Positions 1 through 8,239 of a stretch of DNA of 64,000 nt are shown here, piece by piece. Numbering within the stretch: the stretch's first letter is position 1; every line of letters begins with the position of its first letter. This DNA is from Pseudoduganella aquatica (GTDB taxonomy: Bacteria > Pseudomonadota > Gammaproteobacteria > Burkholderiales > Burkholderiaceae_D). Below the pieces are notes generated by a model, which did not search any database, was not told the origin of the DNA, and saw only the letters and a list, made by a program, of their open reading frames with translations. A program made the position numbers and the translations under genes. The stretch covers positions 1 through 64,000 of the forward strand of contig NZ_WWCU01000005.1 in NCBI RefSeq assembly GCF_009857595.1, in the 5' to 3' direction.

Positions 1-208
1 TATACCAAGACACAACATTACTCTTCTCCTGATCAACCTTGCAAATGCGGGCTCACGGCACGCCGGGCCAAAGATACTGTTCGATCTTTAATGGAATAAG
101 AGCAACTGCTGCGAAATCTACATCACGGTCTTGGCGACCAAGGGCGGGTACGGCATCCAGTTGCTCTGCCCCGACGTTCCGTTTTCGGGGCAGATGGAAT
201 AATACAAG

Positions 209-236
209 GGCGGGTTAGGCGAAGCCGTAACCCGCC
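209..236. repeat. GGCGGGTTA inverted repeat (REP-like hairpin), copy 1
   Basis: Nine bases GGCGGGTTA at 209-217 are mirrored by TAACCCGCC at 228-236, with a small inner GGC-GAA-GCC stem. It lies 13 bases beyond the stop codon of the CorA-like gene on the minus strand. A second copy sits just after ilvA at 33654, in the same orientation relative to its gene, so this looks like a dispersed palindromic element placed at gene ends. It may act as a terminator or mRNA 3' stabiliser, which is inference. I recognise nothing else in bases 1-249. Confidence 0.7.
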
Positions 237-249
237 ATGTGGAGCCCGC

Positions 250-1911
250 TCAGCTCTGCTCCGCCCGCCACACGCCCACCAGCGCCTTCATCTTGGTCCA
301 GAACGGCAAGCGCTCGTCGGACAGCACGTCCAGGAAGTCCGACAGGCGCTTGGACTTGATCATGGTGTAGGCCGTCAGCACCGTGGTGACCACGAACACG
401 ACGCCGAATATCCACAGCCGGCGGCTCATGGGAGCATCCGCTTCGGCCAGCAGATTCATGCCGAGGAAGCCCGTGGTCACGGTGCCGATCAGGCCGAAGA
501 TCGTCACCACCGTCAGCCGCACCACCGTGTTGGCCTGGCGGCGCAGGCTGTCCGCTTCAAGGTAGCCGTTCATGTCCTCCACCCGCACTTTCACCTCGGC
601 GTGCAGCCGCTCCAGGCCCAGCTGGGTGGCGCACATCTGGTACAGCGCGCGCACCAGCGTCTGCTCCGAGATGTCCTTGAACCAGTAGCGGTGCGTAAAG
701 CGCAGGAAGCCTTCGAAGGAAGAACGGATGCGGCGCTTGAAGCGGCGCACGCTGTTCGCGTCCACCACGTTCAGGCAGTTCAGCGCTTCAGCCAGCCGGT
801 CCGAGAACATCAGCAGCGAGGACTTCTGCAGGTGCGCAATCAGGAACAGCAGGAAGTGCTGATGGCGGAACTGCGCCAGCACGCCCCGGTCGCGGCAGCA
901 GAAGAAGTCCGAGCCCGCCGCGCCGACCACGATGAGCGACAGGCCGCTGCACAGGTAGCGCGTATCGTTGATCGCAGCCGGCGCGGCGCCGCTGCCGCCC
1001 CAGAAGCGGTCGTAGCAGACCTGGCGCTCGAAGTCGTTCAGGTGCTGCTCCGAGTAGGGCAGCGCGCCGCGTCCCTGGCCGGTCACCAGTCCCAGACGGA
1101 TAAAGTCCTCGCGCGACAGGGCGCGCGGATCCTGCACGGCCAGGTAGGCCATCACGGGCATGCGGTAGTACTCGATCTGGCGGTAGCGCAGCGCGCCCGG
1201 CTCGTCGCCCAGGTCGTACACCAGCGGCTCCAGCATGAACTGCCAGTGCGCGGCGATGCGCGGCGCGCGCTTCTCGCACACGTGCGCCAGGAAAGTGTCG
1301 CGCTGCTGCGCGTCGGAGCGCGACAGCACCTGGCCCTGCGCATCCAGCCATTCCACGCTGTGCATGCAGTGCAGCGCCTTACCCTCTCCGTCCCAGCCGG
1401 CCGGATAGCCGCGCCCGAAGCGGTACAGCAAGTCCTGCGCCTCGGCCAGTTCCAGGTCGTCCGCGCTCACTTCCACGTTGAGCATCACCACGTCCACGTC
1501 GAAGAAGAAATACAGGTCGGTGTGGACGATGGACAGCGTGACCGGCACGGCGTCCGCATGCGCCGTCACGCGCACCTGGGCCACGTCGTGGCGGCGGAAC
1601 ACGCGCATGCCCGCGCCGCCGGTTTCGCCCCGCCCGGTGCGCGCCTCGCCGTACAGGAAGCGCTGCACATAGGGCAGGAAGGTGACGAATTCGTTGTAAT
1701 GCCGTTCGTGGAAGTTGGCCGCGTCGCCGTTGAATTCATCGACCACCTCGCGCCACGGCGAGCCGCCCGCGTCGCCCAGGGCGCGCAGCACTTCCCATGG
1801 CCGCTGGTGGGTGTGGTCGGCGCCGGTGGCGGGCATCAGGCGCAAGGGCCAGAGCAGCACTTGCCGCATGTGGTGGACATGGGTGCCCGTTGGAGCTGTG
1901 GTCTCTGTCAT
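250..1911 (-). CDS. CorA-like membrane protein (553 aa)
   Basis: The protein has a long soluble N-terminal part and two C-terminal membrane segments (about residues 463-487 and 497-517). The first segment ends in Gly-Met-Asn at about 484-486, the signature that closes TM1 of CorA-type divalent-cation channels. The tail after TM2 is short and basic. At 553 residues it is far longer than CorA (about 315), and its N-terminal 440 residues do not resemble the usual CorA funnel closely enough for me to call it a magnesium transporter. A purine-rich stretch (GGGAGG, about 6 bases before the ATG) supports the start. It has no operon partner: the upstream neighbour is divergent. A cation-transport role is inferred from the GMN motif and topology only. 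Confidence 0.7.
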   Translation of the reverse strand: MTETTAPTGTHVHHMRQVLLWPLRLMPATGADHTHQRPWEVLRALGDAGGSPWREVVDEFNGDAANFHERHYNEFVTFLPYVQRFLYGEARTGRGETGGAGMRVFRRHDVAQVRVTAHADAVPVTLSIVHTDLYFFFDVDVVMLNVEVSADDLELAEAQDLLYRFGRGYPAGWDGEGKALHCMHSVEWLDAQGQVLSRSDAQQRDTFLAHVCEKRAPRIAAHWQFMLEPLVYDLGDEPGALRYRQIEYYRMPVMAYLAVQDPRALSREDFIRLGLVTGQGRGALPYSEQHLNDFERQVCYDRFWGGSGAAPAAINDTRYLCSGLSLIVVGAAGSDFFCCRDRGVLAQFRHQHFLLFLIAHLQKSSLLMFSDRLAEALNCLNVVDANSVRRFKRRIRSSFEGFLRFTHRYWFKDISEQTLVRALYQMCATQLGLERLHAEVKVRVEDMNGYLEADSLRRQANTVVRLTVVTIFGLIGTVTTGFLGMNLLAEADAPMSRRLWIFGVVFVVTTVLTAYTMIKSKRLSDFLDVLSDERLPFWTKMKALVGVWRAEQS

Positions 1912-2043
1912 CCCCTCGCCTCCCGCTATTGTTTTAATCCATTCTAGCGGAAAGGCGGTGCGGGGAGATCACCAGCAGCCCCCGTACACTTGACTTTCCA
2001 GCCCGTTCTGGCACATTGAGACTTTTCGTCAAGCGGCACAAAC

Positions 2044-2805
2044 ATGAGCGGACGCACCCTCTTGCTAACAGCGGCACTTTGGTCCCTGGCAGCTACCGGT
2101 AACGCCTGCAACCTGAAGACGGCGCCAGAACCGTGGCCGCCCTATATCTTCATCGACGAGCGCGGCGGACTGTCTGGGCTGGACTATGAACTGGCGCAGG
2201 CCATCATGAAGGAAGCCGGCTGCACGCTGCAGGTGGAGATGGCGCTGCCTTCGCTGCGGCGGCAGATGGAATTCCGCCAGGGCCGGCTCGACCTGACCCT
2301 GGGCGCGTCCGACACGCCGGAGCGGCGCAGCTTCGCCCGTTTCAGCCTGCCCTACCGCAACGAGACGGTGGGCCTGTACACCAGCCCCGCCAACGCTGCG
2401 CGCTTCCGCAGCCTGGACAACTTCGACGCCATCCTCCAGCAGCACGTGATGCTGCTCACGCCACGCGGCGGCTGGTATGGCGAAAACTATGCGCGCGCCC
2501 AGCGGGAACTGGACGCGGCCGGCACGCGCAGCCCCTTCGGCAGCTACGAGCAGGGCATGCGCATGTTCAAGGCGGGCCGCGCCGAAGTCATCATGGGCGA
2601 CGCGGCCGCCCTGCGCCACGAAGCGCAGCGCCAGGGCGTGCGGCTGGCGGCGCTGCCCTGGGTGCCCTTCCGCGCCCCGGCGCACCTGATGCTCAACGCC
2701 ATCAGCACCAGCCAGGCGGATCTGAACCGCATCAACGCCGCCATCACCCGCCTTGAACAAAACGGCACGCTGGCCGCCATCCGCGCGCGCTACGGCTTGA
2801 ACTGA
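2044..2805 (+). CDS. Periplasmic substrate-binding protein, amino-acid ABC type (SBP family 3)
   Basis: A 253-residue protein with a signal peptide (hydrophobic residues 5-20, Ala-x-Ala-like end before Cys-22). It then has the family 3 solute-binding layout: an early aromatic-rich PPY segment, a Gly-x-Asp-x-Glu type ligand motif near residue 45, and a domain crossover around 170-190. Members bind polar amino acids or small organic acids in the periplasm and feed an ABC permease. No permease or ATPase gene lies nearby, so this is an orphan. It may share a transporter encoded elsewhere or serve as a sensor, which is common for such singletons in Oxalobacteraceae. Its 3' end overlaps the convergent membrane-protein gene by 16 bases. 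Confidence 0.8.
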   Translation: MSGRTLLLTAALWSLAATGNACNLKTAPEPWPPYIFIDERGGLSGLDYELAQAIMKEAGCTLQVEMALPSLRRQMEFRQGRLDLTLGASDTPERRSFARFSLPYRNETVGLYTSPANAARFRSLDNFDAILQQHVMLLTPRGGWYGENYARAQRELDAAGTRSPFGSYEQGMRMFKAGRAEVIMGDAAALRHEAQRQGVRLAALPWVPFRAPAHLMLNAISTSQADLNRINAAITRLEQNGTLAAIRARYGLN

Positions 2806-3185
2806 TCGGCGTTGCGGCGCCGGTGCTCGCGGCGGTAGCGGCGCTCCGCTTCGGTCAGGTGGCTGACCAGCAGGTGCGAAACAATATTGATGCCCACACC
2901 CGCGAACAGCGCCGGGAACAGATACAGCGCCAGCGAAATGCCAGAGGCGAACAAGCGGTCGTCGAGCAGCGAGGGCGTGTGCGCGGTCAGCTCCGCCAGG
3001 CGGCGCAGCACCACCACGTTGACCCCGGCCAGCACGATGAGACTCAGGCCGAAACCGAAAATCGCCAGCCGCGACAAGGCGCGCTTCCACATCATGTAGC
3101 CGTAGATGGCCGACGGCAGCAGCAGCGACAGCACGATCAGCAAAAAGAAATCCAGCTCCACGAACACCGATTGGTTCACCGCCAT
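2790..3185 (-). CDS. Small four-helix membrane protein, unknown function
   Basis: A 131-residue protein with about four hydrophobic segments (residues 10-28, 38-58, 80-105 and a weaker one around 105-115) and a strongly basic C-terminal tail rich in Arg and Glu, expected in the cytoplasm. I do not recognise the family. It converges on the solute-binding protein gene and overlaps its last 16 bases. The 238 bases upstream (3186-3423), shared with the divergent metallopeptidase gene, should hold both promoters, but I see no clear boxes there. Confidence 0.65.
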   Translation of the reverse strand: MAVNQSVFVELDFFLLIVLSLLLPSAIYGYMMWKRALSRLAIFGFGLSLIVLAGVNVVVLRRLAELTAHTPSLLDDRLFASGISLALYLFPALFAGVGINIVSHLLVSHLTEAERRYRREHRRRNADQFKP

Positions 3186-3423
3186 CCCGTCCTCCAGTCC
3201 CAGCCGTTCAAACGATTATAGCCAAGGCGGGCCGGCACGCCTGTGTCGGCCTCGCGGACGAATGTAAGCAATGGCAACCGGCCCCATCAGCAAATAGGCG
3301 GCGCCGCGCCGCCCACTTCACTATGGCGTGTCAGATGACAGAGCAATCGTTGCTCCACATCAAATAGACCTGCGGGCAAATCCTTTACTGTGTATTTCCA
3401 ACCTAACCTGAGGCACGTAAGCC

Positions 3424-4764
3424 ATGCCGGACGAGAAAGCTGCTGCGAGCTGCGTACTGACACAGGATGGCGCCGTCACGACGGTGCTGATCAGCGCAAG
3501 GTTCAGCGTGTGCTACGAATTCGACACCACTGCGACCAATCGTGACTTGGCGCTGCCCTATGCTGTCGCCCTCAATGGAAAGGTATTGGCGGCCCATGCC
3601 GACAAGCCGCGCGTGCTTGACGCCAAAGGCCGTACCATCCGCGTGTCCGTGGAAGCGGGTGACGAAGTGGCCCTATACCTCAACAGCGACGCGCATCCGG
3701 AATTCCGCACAGCACCGGTGTACGCCGTCAAAGTCCGCAACCGCGATGTGCTGGTGCGGATAGTGGAACGCAAAGGACGTGGCAGCCATCGCAAGGGTGT
3801 GCTGGAGCCGCCCACGTGCCAACTGCGCGACGGCAAGCGTATCGACGTCTACGATGACGAACTGAACGGCGATATTTGGTTGAAAATATCGCATTGCTAC
3901 ACCAGCGCCGAGGCGCAGGCTCTGCTGCCTGTCGGCCTGGAGCCGACCATCCGCGCCGCCGTGCTCAGCATTTACCACGGCCTGCCCAGGCCCGAACTGC
4001 TGATCAGACTCAACGCCAGCGATACTGCCACGGCGTCCAGCATGCACGTGACGTTCGACGATTCGGACAATGCCCGCGCCAATATCACCGCCACCTATTC
4101 GCTGCAAAAGCTGGTCCTACCCCGGACCCACCCGAGCGGCTACGCAGCCCTGCTGAGCGCCGCGCGCGCGGCCGGCATCACGGAACTACGCGTCACATCC
4201 GCATGGCGCCCTATGCTCGGCTCCATCGCCCACCGCGCCGGACTCGGCATCGATGTCAGCTATGCCGGCGCCGCCGACAACGCCGTCCAATTCAACAGGG
4301 TTGCACTGACCGATCCAAAAGCTCCGGATACAGCCAATGTCGGCGCCAAAGAGAAAGCGCTGTATGCGGACTTCGACCATGCTGTCCAGGCAAGAGAAAA
4401 TGAGGAAAAGGCGCGCGACCGGGCGACGAAGCTAAGTCAAGCCAACCGCAACCCCGACGATACCACTCGACTGCGACAGGACATTGAGTCCGCCAACAAG
4501 CGTGTTCAAACGGCTAAGTTGGAGCAGAAGGAGGCTGAGAAGCGATGGAATGATGAGCTTTCAGCTGACCAACCACGTCTAGTTCGCTCATTACGTAGCC
4601 ATCTATGCAAAAACAAGTCCGTTCAACAGCTATTCGACCCCTGGTACATGGACACCGATACCAAGGATACAACCCCGCCAGCAGCGAATCAACAGCGCAG
4701 CGCAAACGAGAAATTACACAGTAATCATCTGCACATCACTGTTCACGAACCCAAAATACTATGA
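3424..4764 (+). CDS. LAS/M15-type metallopeptidase, candidate peptidoglycan-targeting toxin
   Basis: A 446-residue protein with no signal peptide. Residues 1-120 look like a beta-rich N-terminal domain. Around residues 255-280 is the M15/LAS core signature: a TSAWRP-like strand, then His-270 with Asp-277 seven residues on, matching the zinc-ligand pair H-x6-D of VanX, VanY and MepA. The final His-x-His (His-435, His-437) lies at the C-terminus. LAS peptidases cut D-Ala or cross-link bonds in peptidoglycan. Between the two halves (about 315-395) sits a charged, Ala/Glu/Lys/Arg-rich segment that should form a coiled coil, unusual inside an LAS fold. The stop overlaps the next start (ATGA), so the two genes are translationally coupled. 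A cytoplasmic peptidoglycan peptidase must be exported some other way, so a secreted-effector role is my inference. No secretion genes are in view. Confidence 0.6.
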   Translation: MPDEKAAASCVLTQDGAVTTVLISARFSVCYEFDTTATNRDLALPYAVALNGKVLAAHADKPRVLDAKGRTIRVSVEAGDEVALYLNSDAHPEFRTAPVYAVKVRNRDVLVRIVERKGRGSHRKGVLEPPTCQLRDGKRIDVYDDELNGDIWLKISHCYTSAEAQALLPVGLEPTIRAAVLSIYHGLPRPELLIRLNASDTATASSMHVTFDDSDNARANITATYSLQKLVLPRTHPSGYAALLSAARAAGITELRVTSAWRPMLGSIAHRAGLGIDVSYAGAADNAVQFNRVALTDPKAPDTANVGAKEKALYADFDHAVQARENEEKARDRATKLSQANRNPDDTTRLRQDIESANKRVQTAKLEQKEAEKRWNDELSADQPRLVRSLRSHLCKNKSVQQLFDPWYMDTDTKDTTPPAANQQRSANEKLHSNHLHITVHEPKIL

Positions 4765-5645
4765 TTCCCACTAAAAAAATCATCCAGACATCGACGGCCG
4801 CCGCTCTGATATTTGGCAGTCTTCATTGCCCAAGCTGCCAAGCCAGCGGGGAGGAAACCCGCCCTGCCTATACCTGGATAAACAAAGACTGGAATATCCG
4901 CTACGTAATCTTCGTCGGCAACGAAGACAGTATGCGTGACCGCATGCATGCCGTCCATGGAGAAAACCTGGCCCGCGAACAAGGAAAACGAAACAGCGTG
5001 TACTTGTTCTATGAAGAGCTATTTGATTTAACGTCGACTTTTAAAGTAGCCGGGCAGGAGTCTCTTGGAGTGCTACTGCTGGCTTTTGACAAAACAGGCC
5101 TGGTAACAACTGCCAATGTGCATTCAGTTCAACTAACTGGAAAACTGACCGAAATTGACGCTCTTGTTCTGTTGGTCAACGGTAATGGCGACAGGCTCAA
5201 TCGGCCATTTTACTTCGCGGACTGGCGCCAGGTTCCAGGCGCAGACTATATCTCCCCCGCAGTATGTGCAGGAGATGACCAAGGACGATATGGCCCACGG
5301 TGGCAAGCTACTTTCCATTACTCCGGGAATTTCGGTTGCCGCGAATGGACCGCCCAGCTTTACGATCAGGACCGCCCCTATATCGACGTCACGTCCTACC
5401 AGGACCGCCACGTTTATATCGCAGAGCATGTGGGCTGGTCGCGCTTTGGCGACCCGCCCAAGCCTGTCATTGGCCGTCACGGCAAGGTGTGGCTCTGCCT
5501 GCATGAGTGCCCTGCAGGCGAGCAGCCCGGCATTATCCCTGACATCAAGAAATGGGCTGCCAAACATGGCTTTCCGCTGCCCAAACGGCCCGCCCGGCAG
5601 CCGGAGTTTCCCAATTCCAACTGGCCGGACGCCATCTACGAATAG
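4761..5645 (+). CDS. Exported protein of unknown family, coupled to the LAS peptidase; candidate immunity protein
   Basis: A 294-residue protein starting with two Lys, a hydrophobic stretch (about residues 11-23) and a Cys-x-x-Cys-x-Ala-Ser-Gly region that fits signal peptidase I cleavage near residue 31; no good lipobox is visible. The mature part is rich in aromatic residues and has scattered Cys (near a VCAGDD motif, a GCREW motif and a WLCLHEC motif) that could form periplasmic disulfides. I do not recognise the family. It overlaps the LAS metallopeptidase stop by 4 bases. A periplasmic partner coupled to a leaderless peptidoglycan peptidase is the topology of effector-immunity pairs, but that role is inference. 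Its first half is visibly richer in A+T than the neighbours. It ends base-to-base against the convergent hydratase gene. Confidence 0.6.
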   Translation: MIPTKKIIQTSTAAALIFGSLHCPSCQASGEETRPAYTWINKDWNIRYVIFVGNEDSMRDRMHAVHGENLAREQGKRNSVYLFYEELFDLTSTFKVAGQESLGVLLLAFDKTGLVTTANVHSVQLTGKLTEIDALVLLVNGNGDRLNRPFYFADWRQVPGADYISPAVCAGDDQGRYGPRWQATFHYSGNFGCREWTAQLYDQDRPYIDVTSYQDRHVYIAEHVGWSRFGDPPKPVIGRHGKVWLCLHECPAGEQPGIIPDIKKWAAKHGFPLPKRPARQPEFPNSNWPDAIYE

Positions 5646-6425
5646 TCAGTTGAACTGGCTGAAGTTCGGCTTGCGCTTTTCGAAGAAGGCGGTGAAGGCT
5701 TCCTTGGCTTCGGGGGCCAGCAGCATCTGGCCGAACAGCTGGCCTTCGGTTTCGATCACGGCCTGCACTTCGCTGGCGCGGCCGGCCTTCATCAGGCGCT
5801 TGGTGTTGCGGATGGAGGTGGCGGGCAGCGCGGCCAGCTTGGCGGCCTGGCCTTGCGCGTAGGCCAGCACGTCGGCAGCCGGCAGCACTTTCGAGACGAT
5901 GCCCATGTCGTAGGCTTCCTGCGCCAGGAAAGGCTCGCCCAGCATCAGCTTTTCGGCCGCGCGCGCGTGGCCGGCCGCTTGCGTCATCAGCAGGCTGGAG
6001 GCGAATTCGGGGCACAGGCCCAGCTGCGCGAACGGCACCGAGAACTTGGCGTTGTCGGCCGCGTAGACCAGGTCGCAGTGCATCAGCAAGGTGGTGCCGA
6101 TGCCGATGGCCGCGCCGCTCACGGCAGCCACCACGGGCTTGCTGGCGCCGCTCAGGGCGCGCATGAACTGGAACACGGGACGGTCGGTGAAGGCGGCGCC
6201 TTCGGCCGGCTTGGACGTTTTCAGGAAGTCGTCCAGGTCGTTGCCGGCGGTGAAAATCTCCGGCTTGCCGGTGATGAGGATGGCGCGCACCGAGGCGTCC
6301 TGCTCGCCGTCCTTGATGGCGTCGGCCATGGCCTGGTACATCACGGTGGTGATGGCGTTCTTGCGCTCCAGGCGGTTGAATTCGATGGTGAGGATGCCGT
6401 TGGCTTTGCTGCTGAGAATATCCAT
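5646..6425 (-). CDS. Enoyl-CoA hydratase/isomerase family protein
   Basis: A 259-residue crotonase-fold enzyme, the usual length for the family. The oxyanion-hole segments are visible: an AGNDLDDF stretch near residue 63 and an IGIGTTLL helix near 107. The C-terminal helix carries basic and aromatic residues typical of trimer packing. It should hydrate 2-enoyl-CoA or shift its double bond during beta-oxidation. I chose the ATG at 6425 because GGAGA lies 5 bases upstream; an in-frame start six codons earlier lacks a ribosome site. It is the last gene of the minus-strand fatty-acid cluster, but a terminator (6446-6479) separates it from the thiolase gene, so it may have its own promoter or rely on read-through. 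Confidence 0.88.
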   Translation of the reverse strand: MDILSSKANGILTIEFNRLERKNAITTVMYQAMADAIKDGEQDASVRAILITGKPEIFTAGNDLDDFLKTSKPAEGAAFTDRPVFQFMRALSGASKPVVAAVSGAAIGIGTTLLMHCDLVYAADNAKFSVPFAQLGLCPEFASSLLMTQAAGHARAAEKLMLGEPFLAQEAYDMGIVSKVLPAADVLAYAQGQAAKLAALPATSIRNTKRLMKAGRASEVQAVIETEGQLFGQMLLAPEAKEAFTAFFEKRKPNFSQFN

Positions 6426-6445
6426 ATTGTCTCCGTATGACATTA

Positions 6446-6479
6446 AAAAAGGCGCCGGGGTTGTGCCGCGGCGCCTTCA
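6446..6479 (-). terminator. Intrinsic terminator after the thiolase gene
   Basis: On the minus strand AAGGCGCCG pairs perfectly with CGGCGCCTT across an 11-base loop and runs into six T residues. It lies directly after the thiolase stop codon and before the enoyl-CoA hydratase start. Confidence 0.8.
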
Positions 6480-6497
6480 GTTAGCTATCAGCGATGC

Positions 6498-7694
6498 TTA
6501 TACGCGTTCGATGATACCAGCCGCGCCCATGCCTGCACCTACGCACATGGTGACCATGCCGTATTTGAGGCTGTTGCGGCGCAGCGCGTGCACCACGGTA
6601 GCGGCGCGGATAGCGCCGGTGGCACCCAGCGGGTGGCCCAGGGCGATTGCACCGCCCATCGGGTTGACCTTGGAGGTATCCAGGTTCAGGTCGCGGATCA
6701 CAGCCAGCGCTTGCGCTGCGAACGCTTCGTTCAGTTCGATCCAGTCCAGCTGGTCCTGGGTGATGCCGGCAGCTTTCAGGGCTGCGGGAATCGCCACTTT
6801 AGGACCGATGCCCATGATTTCCGGCGGCACGCCGCGCACGGCGAACGAGGAGAACTTGGCCAGCGGGGTCAGGTTGTGCTCGCGCAGGATTTTTTCGGAC
6901 ACCACGATCAGCGCGCCGGCGCCGTCGGACATCTGCGAGGAAGTGGCGGCGGTGACGGTGCCCTTGGCGGCGAAGACCGGCTTCAGCTTGCCCATGGTTT
7001 CCATGCTGGCGTCGGCGCGCGCGCCTTCATCCTTGTCCACCACGCGCTTGGAGACCTTGATCTCGCCGGTGCTCAGGTCCGGGGTGCGGGTGATGATTTC
7101 AACCGGGGTGGTCTCGTCCTTGAAGAAACCGGCTTGCTGCGCGGCGATGGCCTTGCGGTGCGATTCCACGCCGAACGCGTCCTGGTCTTCGCGCGAGATC
7201 TTCCACTGCTGCGCCACTTTCTCGGCGGTCAGGCCCATGCCGTACGCCAGGCCGATGTTCTCGTCCTTGAAGGTGTCCATATTGATCGAGGGATGGTGGC
7301 CCATCATCGGCACCATGGACATCGATTCCACGCCGCCGGCGATCATCACGTCGGCCTCGCCCACGCGGATGCGGTCCGCCGCCATGGCCAGGGCGGTGAT
7401 GCCCGAAGCGCAGTAGCGGTTCACGGTCACGCCGCCCACGGTGTTCGGCAGGCCTGCCAGCACCACGGAGTTACGGGCGATGTTGAAGCCCTGCTCGGCT
7501 TCCGGGAAGGAGCAGCCGATGATGGCGTCGACGATCAGCGCCGGGTCCAGGCCAGGCACGGCGGCCATGGCGCCCTTGATGGCGGCGACCAGCAGGTCGT
7601 CCGGGCGGGTCTTGTTGAACATGCCGCGCGGCGCCTTGCCGATCGGGGTGCGGGTCGCTGCGACGATGTATGCGTCTTGAAGTTGTTTGCTCAT
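6498..7694 (-). CDS. Acetyl-CoA C-acyltransferase (thiolase, FadA-type)
   Basis: A 398-residue thiolase that cleaves 3-ketoacyl-CoA with CoA to release acetyl-CoA, the last step of beta-oxidation. The nucleophilic Cys-95 sits in NRYCASG. The His of the GHPLGATG motif (near 354) and the second Cys in the CVGAGMG motif (near 383) complete the catalytic set. Length and all three thiolase signatures are intact. It lies in the minus-strand fatty-acid cluster, with a thioesterase upstream and a strong terminator downstream. Choosing between degradative FadA and a biosynthetic PhaA is inference: the neighbouring dehydrogenase/hydratase and acyl-CoA dehydrogenase favour degradation. Confidence 0.93.
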   Translation of the reverse strand: MSKQLQDAYIVAATRTPIGKAPRGMFNKTRPDDLLVAAIKGAMAAVPGLDPALIVDAIIGCSFPEAEQGFNIARNSVVLAGLPNTVGGVTVNRYCASGITALAMAADRIRVGEADVMIAGGVESMSMVPMMGHHPSINMDTFKDENIGLAYGMGLTAEKVAQQWKISREDQDAFGVESHRKAIAAQQAGFFKDETTPVEIITRTPDLSTGEIKVSKRVVDKDEGARADASMETMGKLKPVFAAKGTVTAATSSQMSDGAGALIVVSEKILREHNLTPLAKFSSFAVRGVPPEIMGIGPKVAIPAALKAAGITQDQLDWIELNEAFAAQALAVIRDLNLDTSKVNPMGGAIALGHPLGATGAIRAATVVHALRRNSLKYGMVTMCVGAGMGAAGIIERV

Positions 7695-7736
7695 TTTCTG
7701 CTTTCGAATATTGTGTGATCGATTAGCCGTCAGTCT

Positions 7737-8234
7737 TTAGCGCTTGGCCGAGAGATACCAGTCCACCTGTACTTGCGCCGCCAGCGTGCCGTGCTCGTCG
7801 TGGATGTCGACATCCACCGGGAAGGCCACCTTGCCGTCCGCCGCCAGCTGCGCCTTCAGCGCGGCCAGGTCGCCCGGCACGCGGCCGCTGGCGCGCGTGG
7901 CGCCCTTGGCCAGCTTCTGGTACTGGATGCGCGACTCCTTGGCCACCGGCCGCATGTCCGCAATCAGCTCGGCGAAGCCGCCCGCCATGGCCGCGCCGGA
8001 GGCCGTTTCGGCCAGCGTGAACAGGGCGCCGGCGTGCGGCGTGCCGAGGTGGTTGTGCAGCTTGGCGTCATCCGGCATGGACACCTCCGAGGTGCCGCTG
8101 CCGATGCTGTCGATGCGGATGCCGAGCAGCCGCACCATCGGCAGGGTGTCCATCATTTGCTGCTTGATGCGGTCATAAACCATGCTCGGTTTCACTTTCA
8201 ACAGGACTTTGAAGGCCAGTGACAGGAAGGACAT
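7737..8234 (-). CDS. Hotdog-fold thioesterase-like protein (DUF4442/PaaI type)
   Basis: A 165-residue single hotdog domain. The central helix region carries HNHLGTPHAGALFTLAE around residues 80-97, the arrangement of PaaI/YiiD-type acyl-CoA thioesterases, where the Asn/His and Glu around the helix serve catalysis. It probably hydrolyses acyl-CoA intermediates and so frees CoA when beta-oxidation stalls. It sits between the bifunctional dehydrogenase/hydratase (5-base gap) and the thiolase gene, so it is almost certainly co-transcribed with them. The substrate is not readable from sequence. Confidence 0.8.
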   Translation of the reverse strand: MSFLSLAFKVLLKVKPSMVYDRIKQQMMDTLPMVRLLGIRIDSIGSGTSEVSMPDDAKLHNHLGTPHAGALFTLAETASGAAMAGGFAELIADMRPVAKESRIQYQKLAKGATRASGRVPGDLAALKAQLAADGKVAFPVDVDIHDEHGTLAAQVQVDWYLSAKR

Positions 8235-8239
8235 CGGAC

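Noticed and set aside
2009-2024. TGGCAC upstream of the solute-binding protein gene as a sigma-54 site
   Set aside because: The GC element at the right spacing is missing (GACTT instead of TTGCA).
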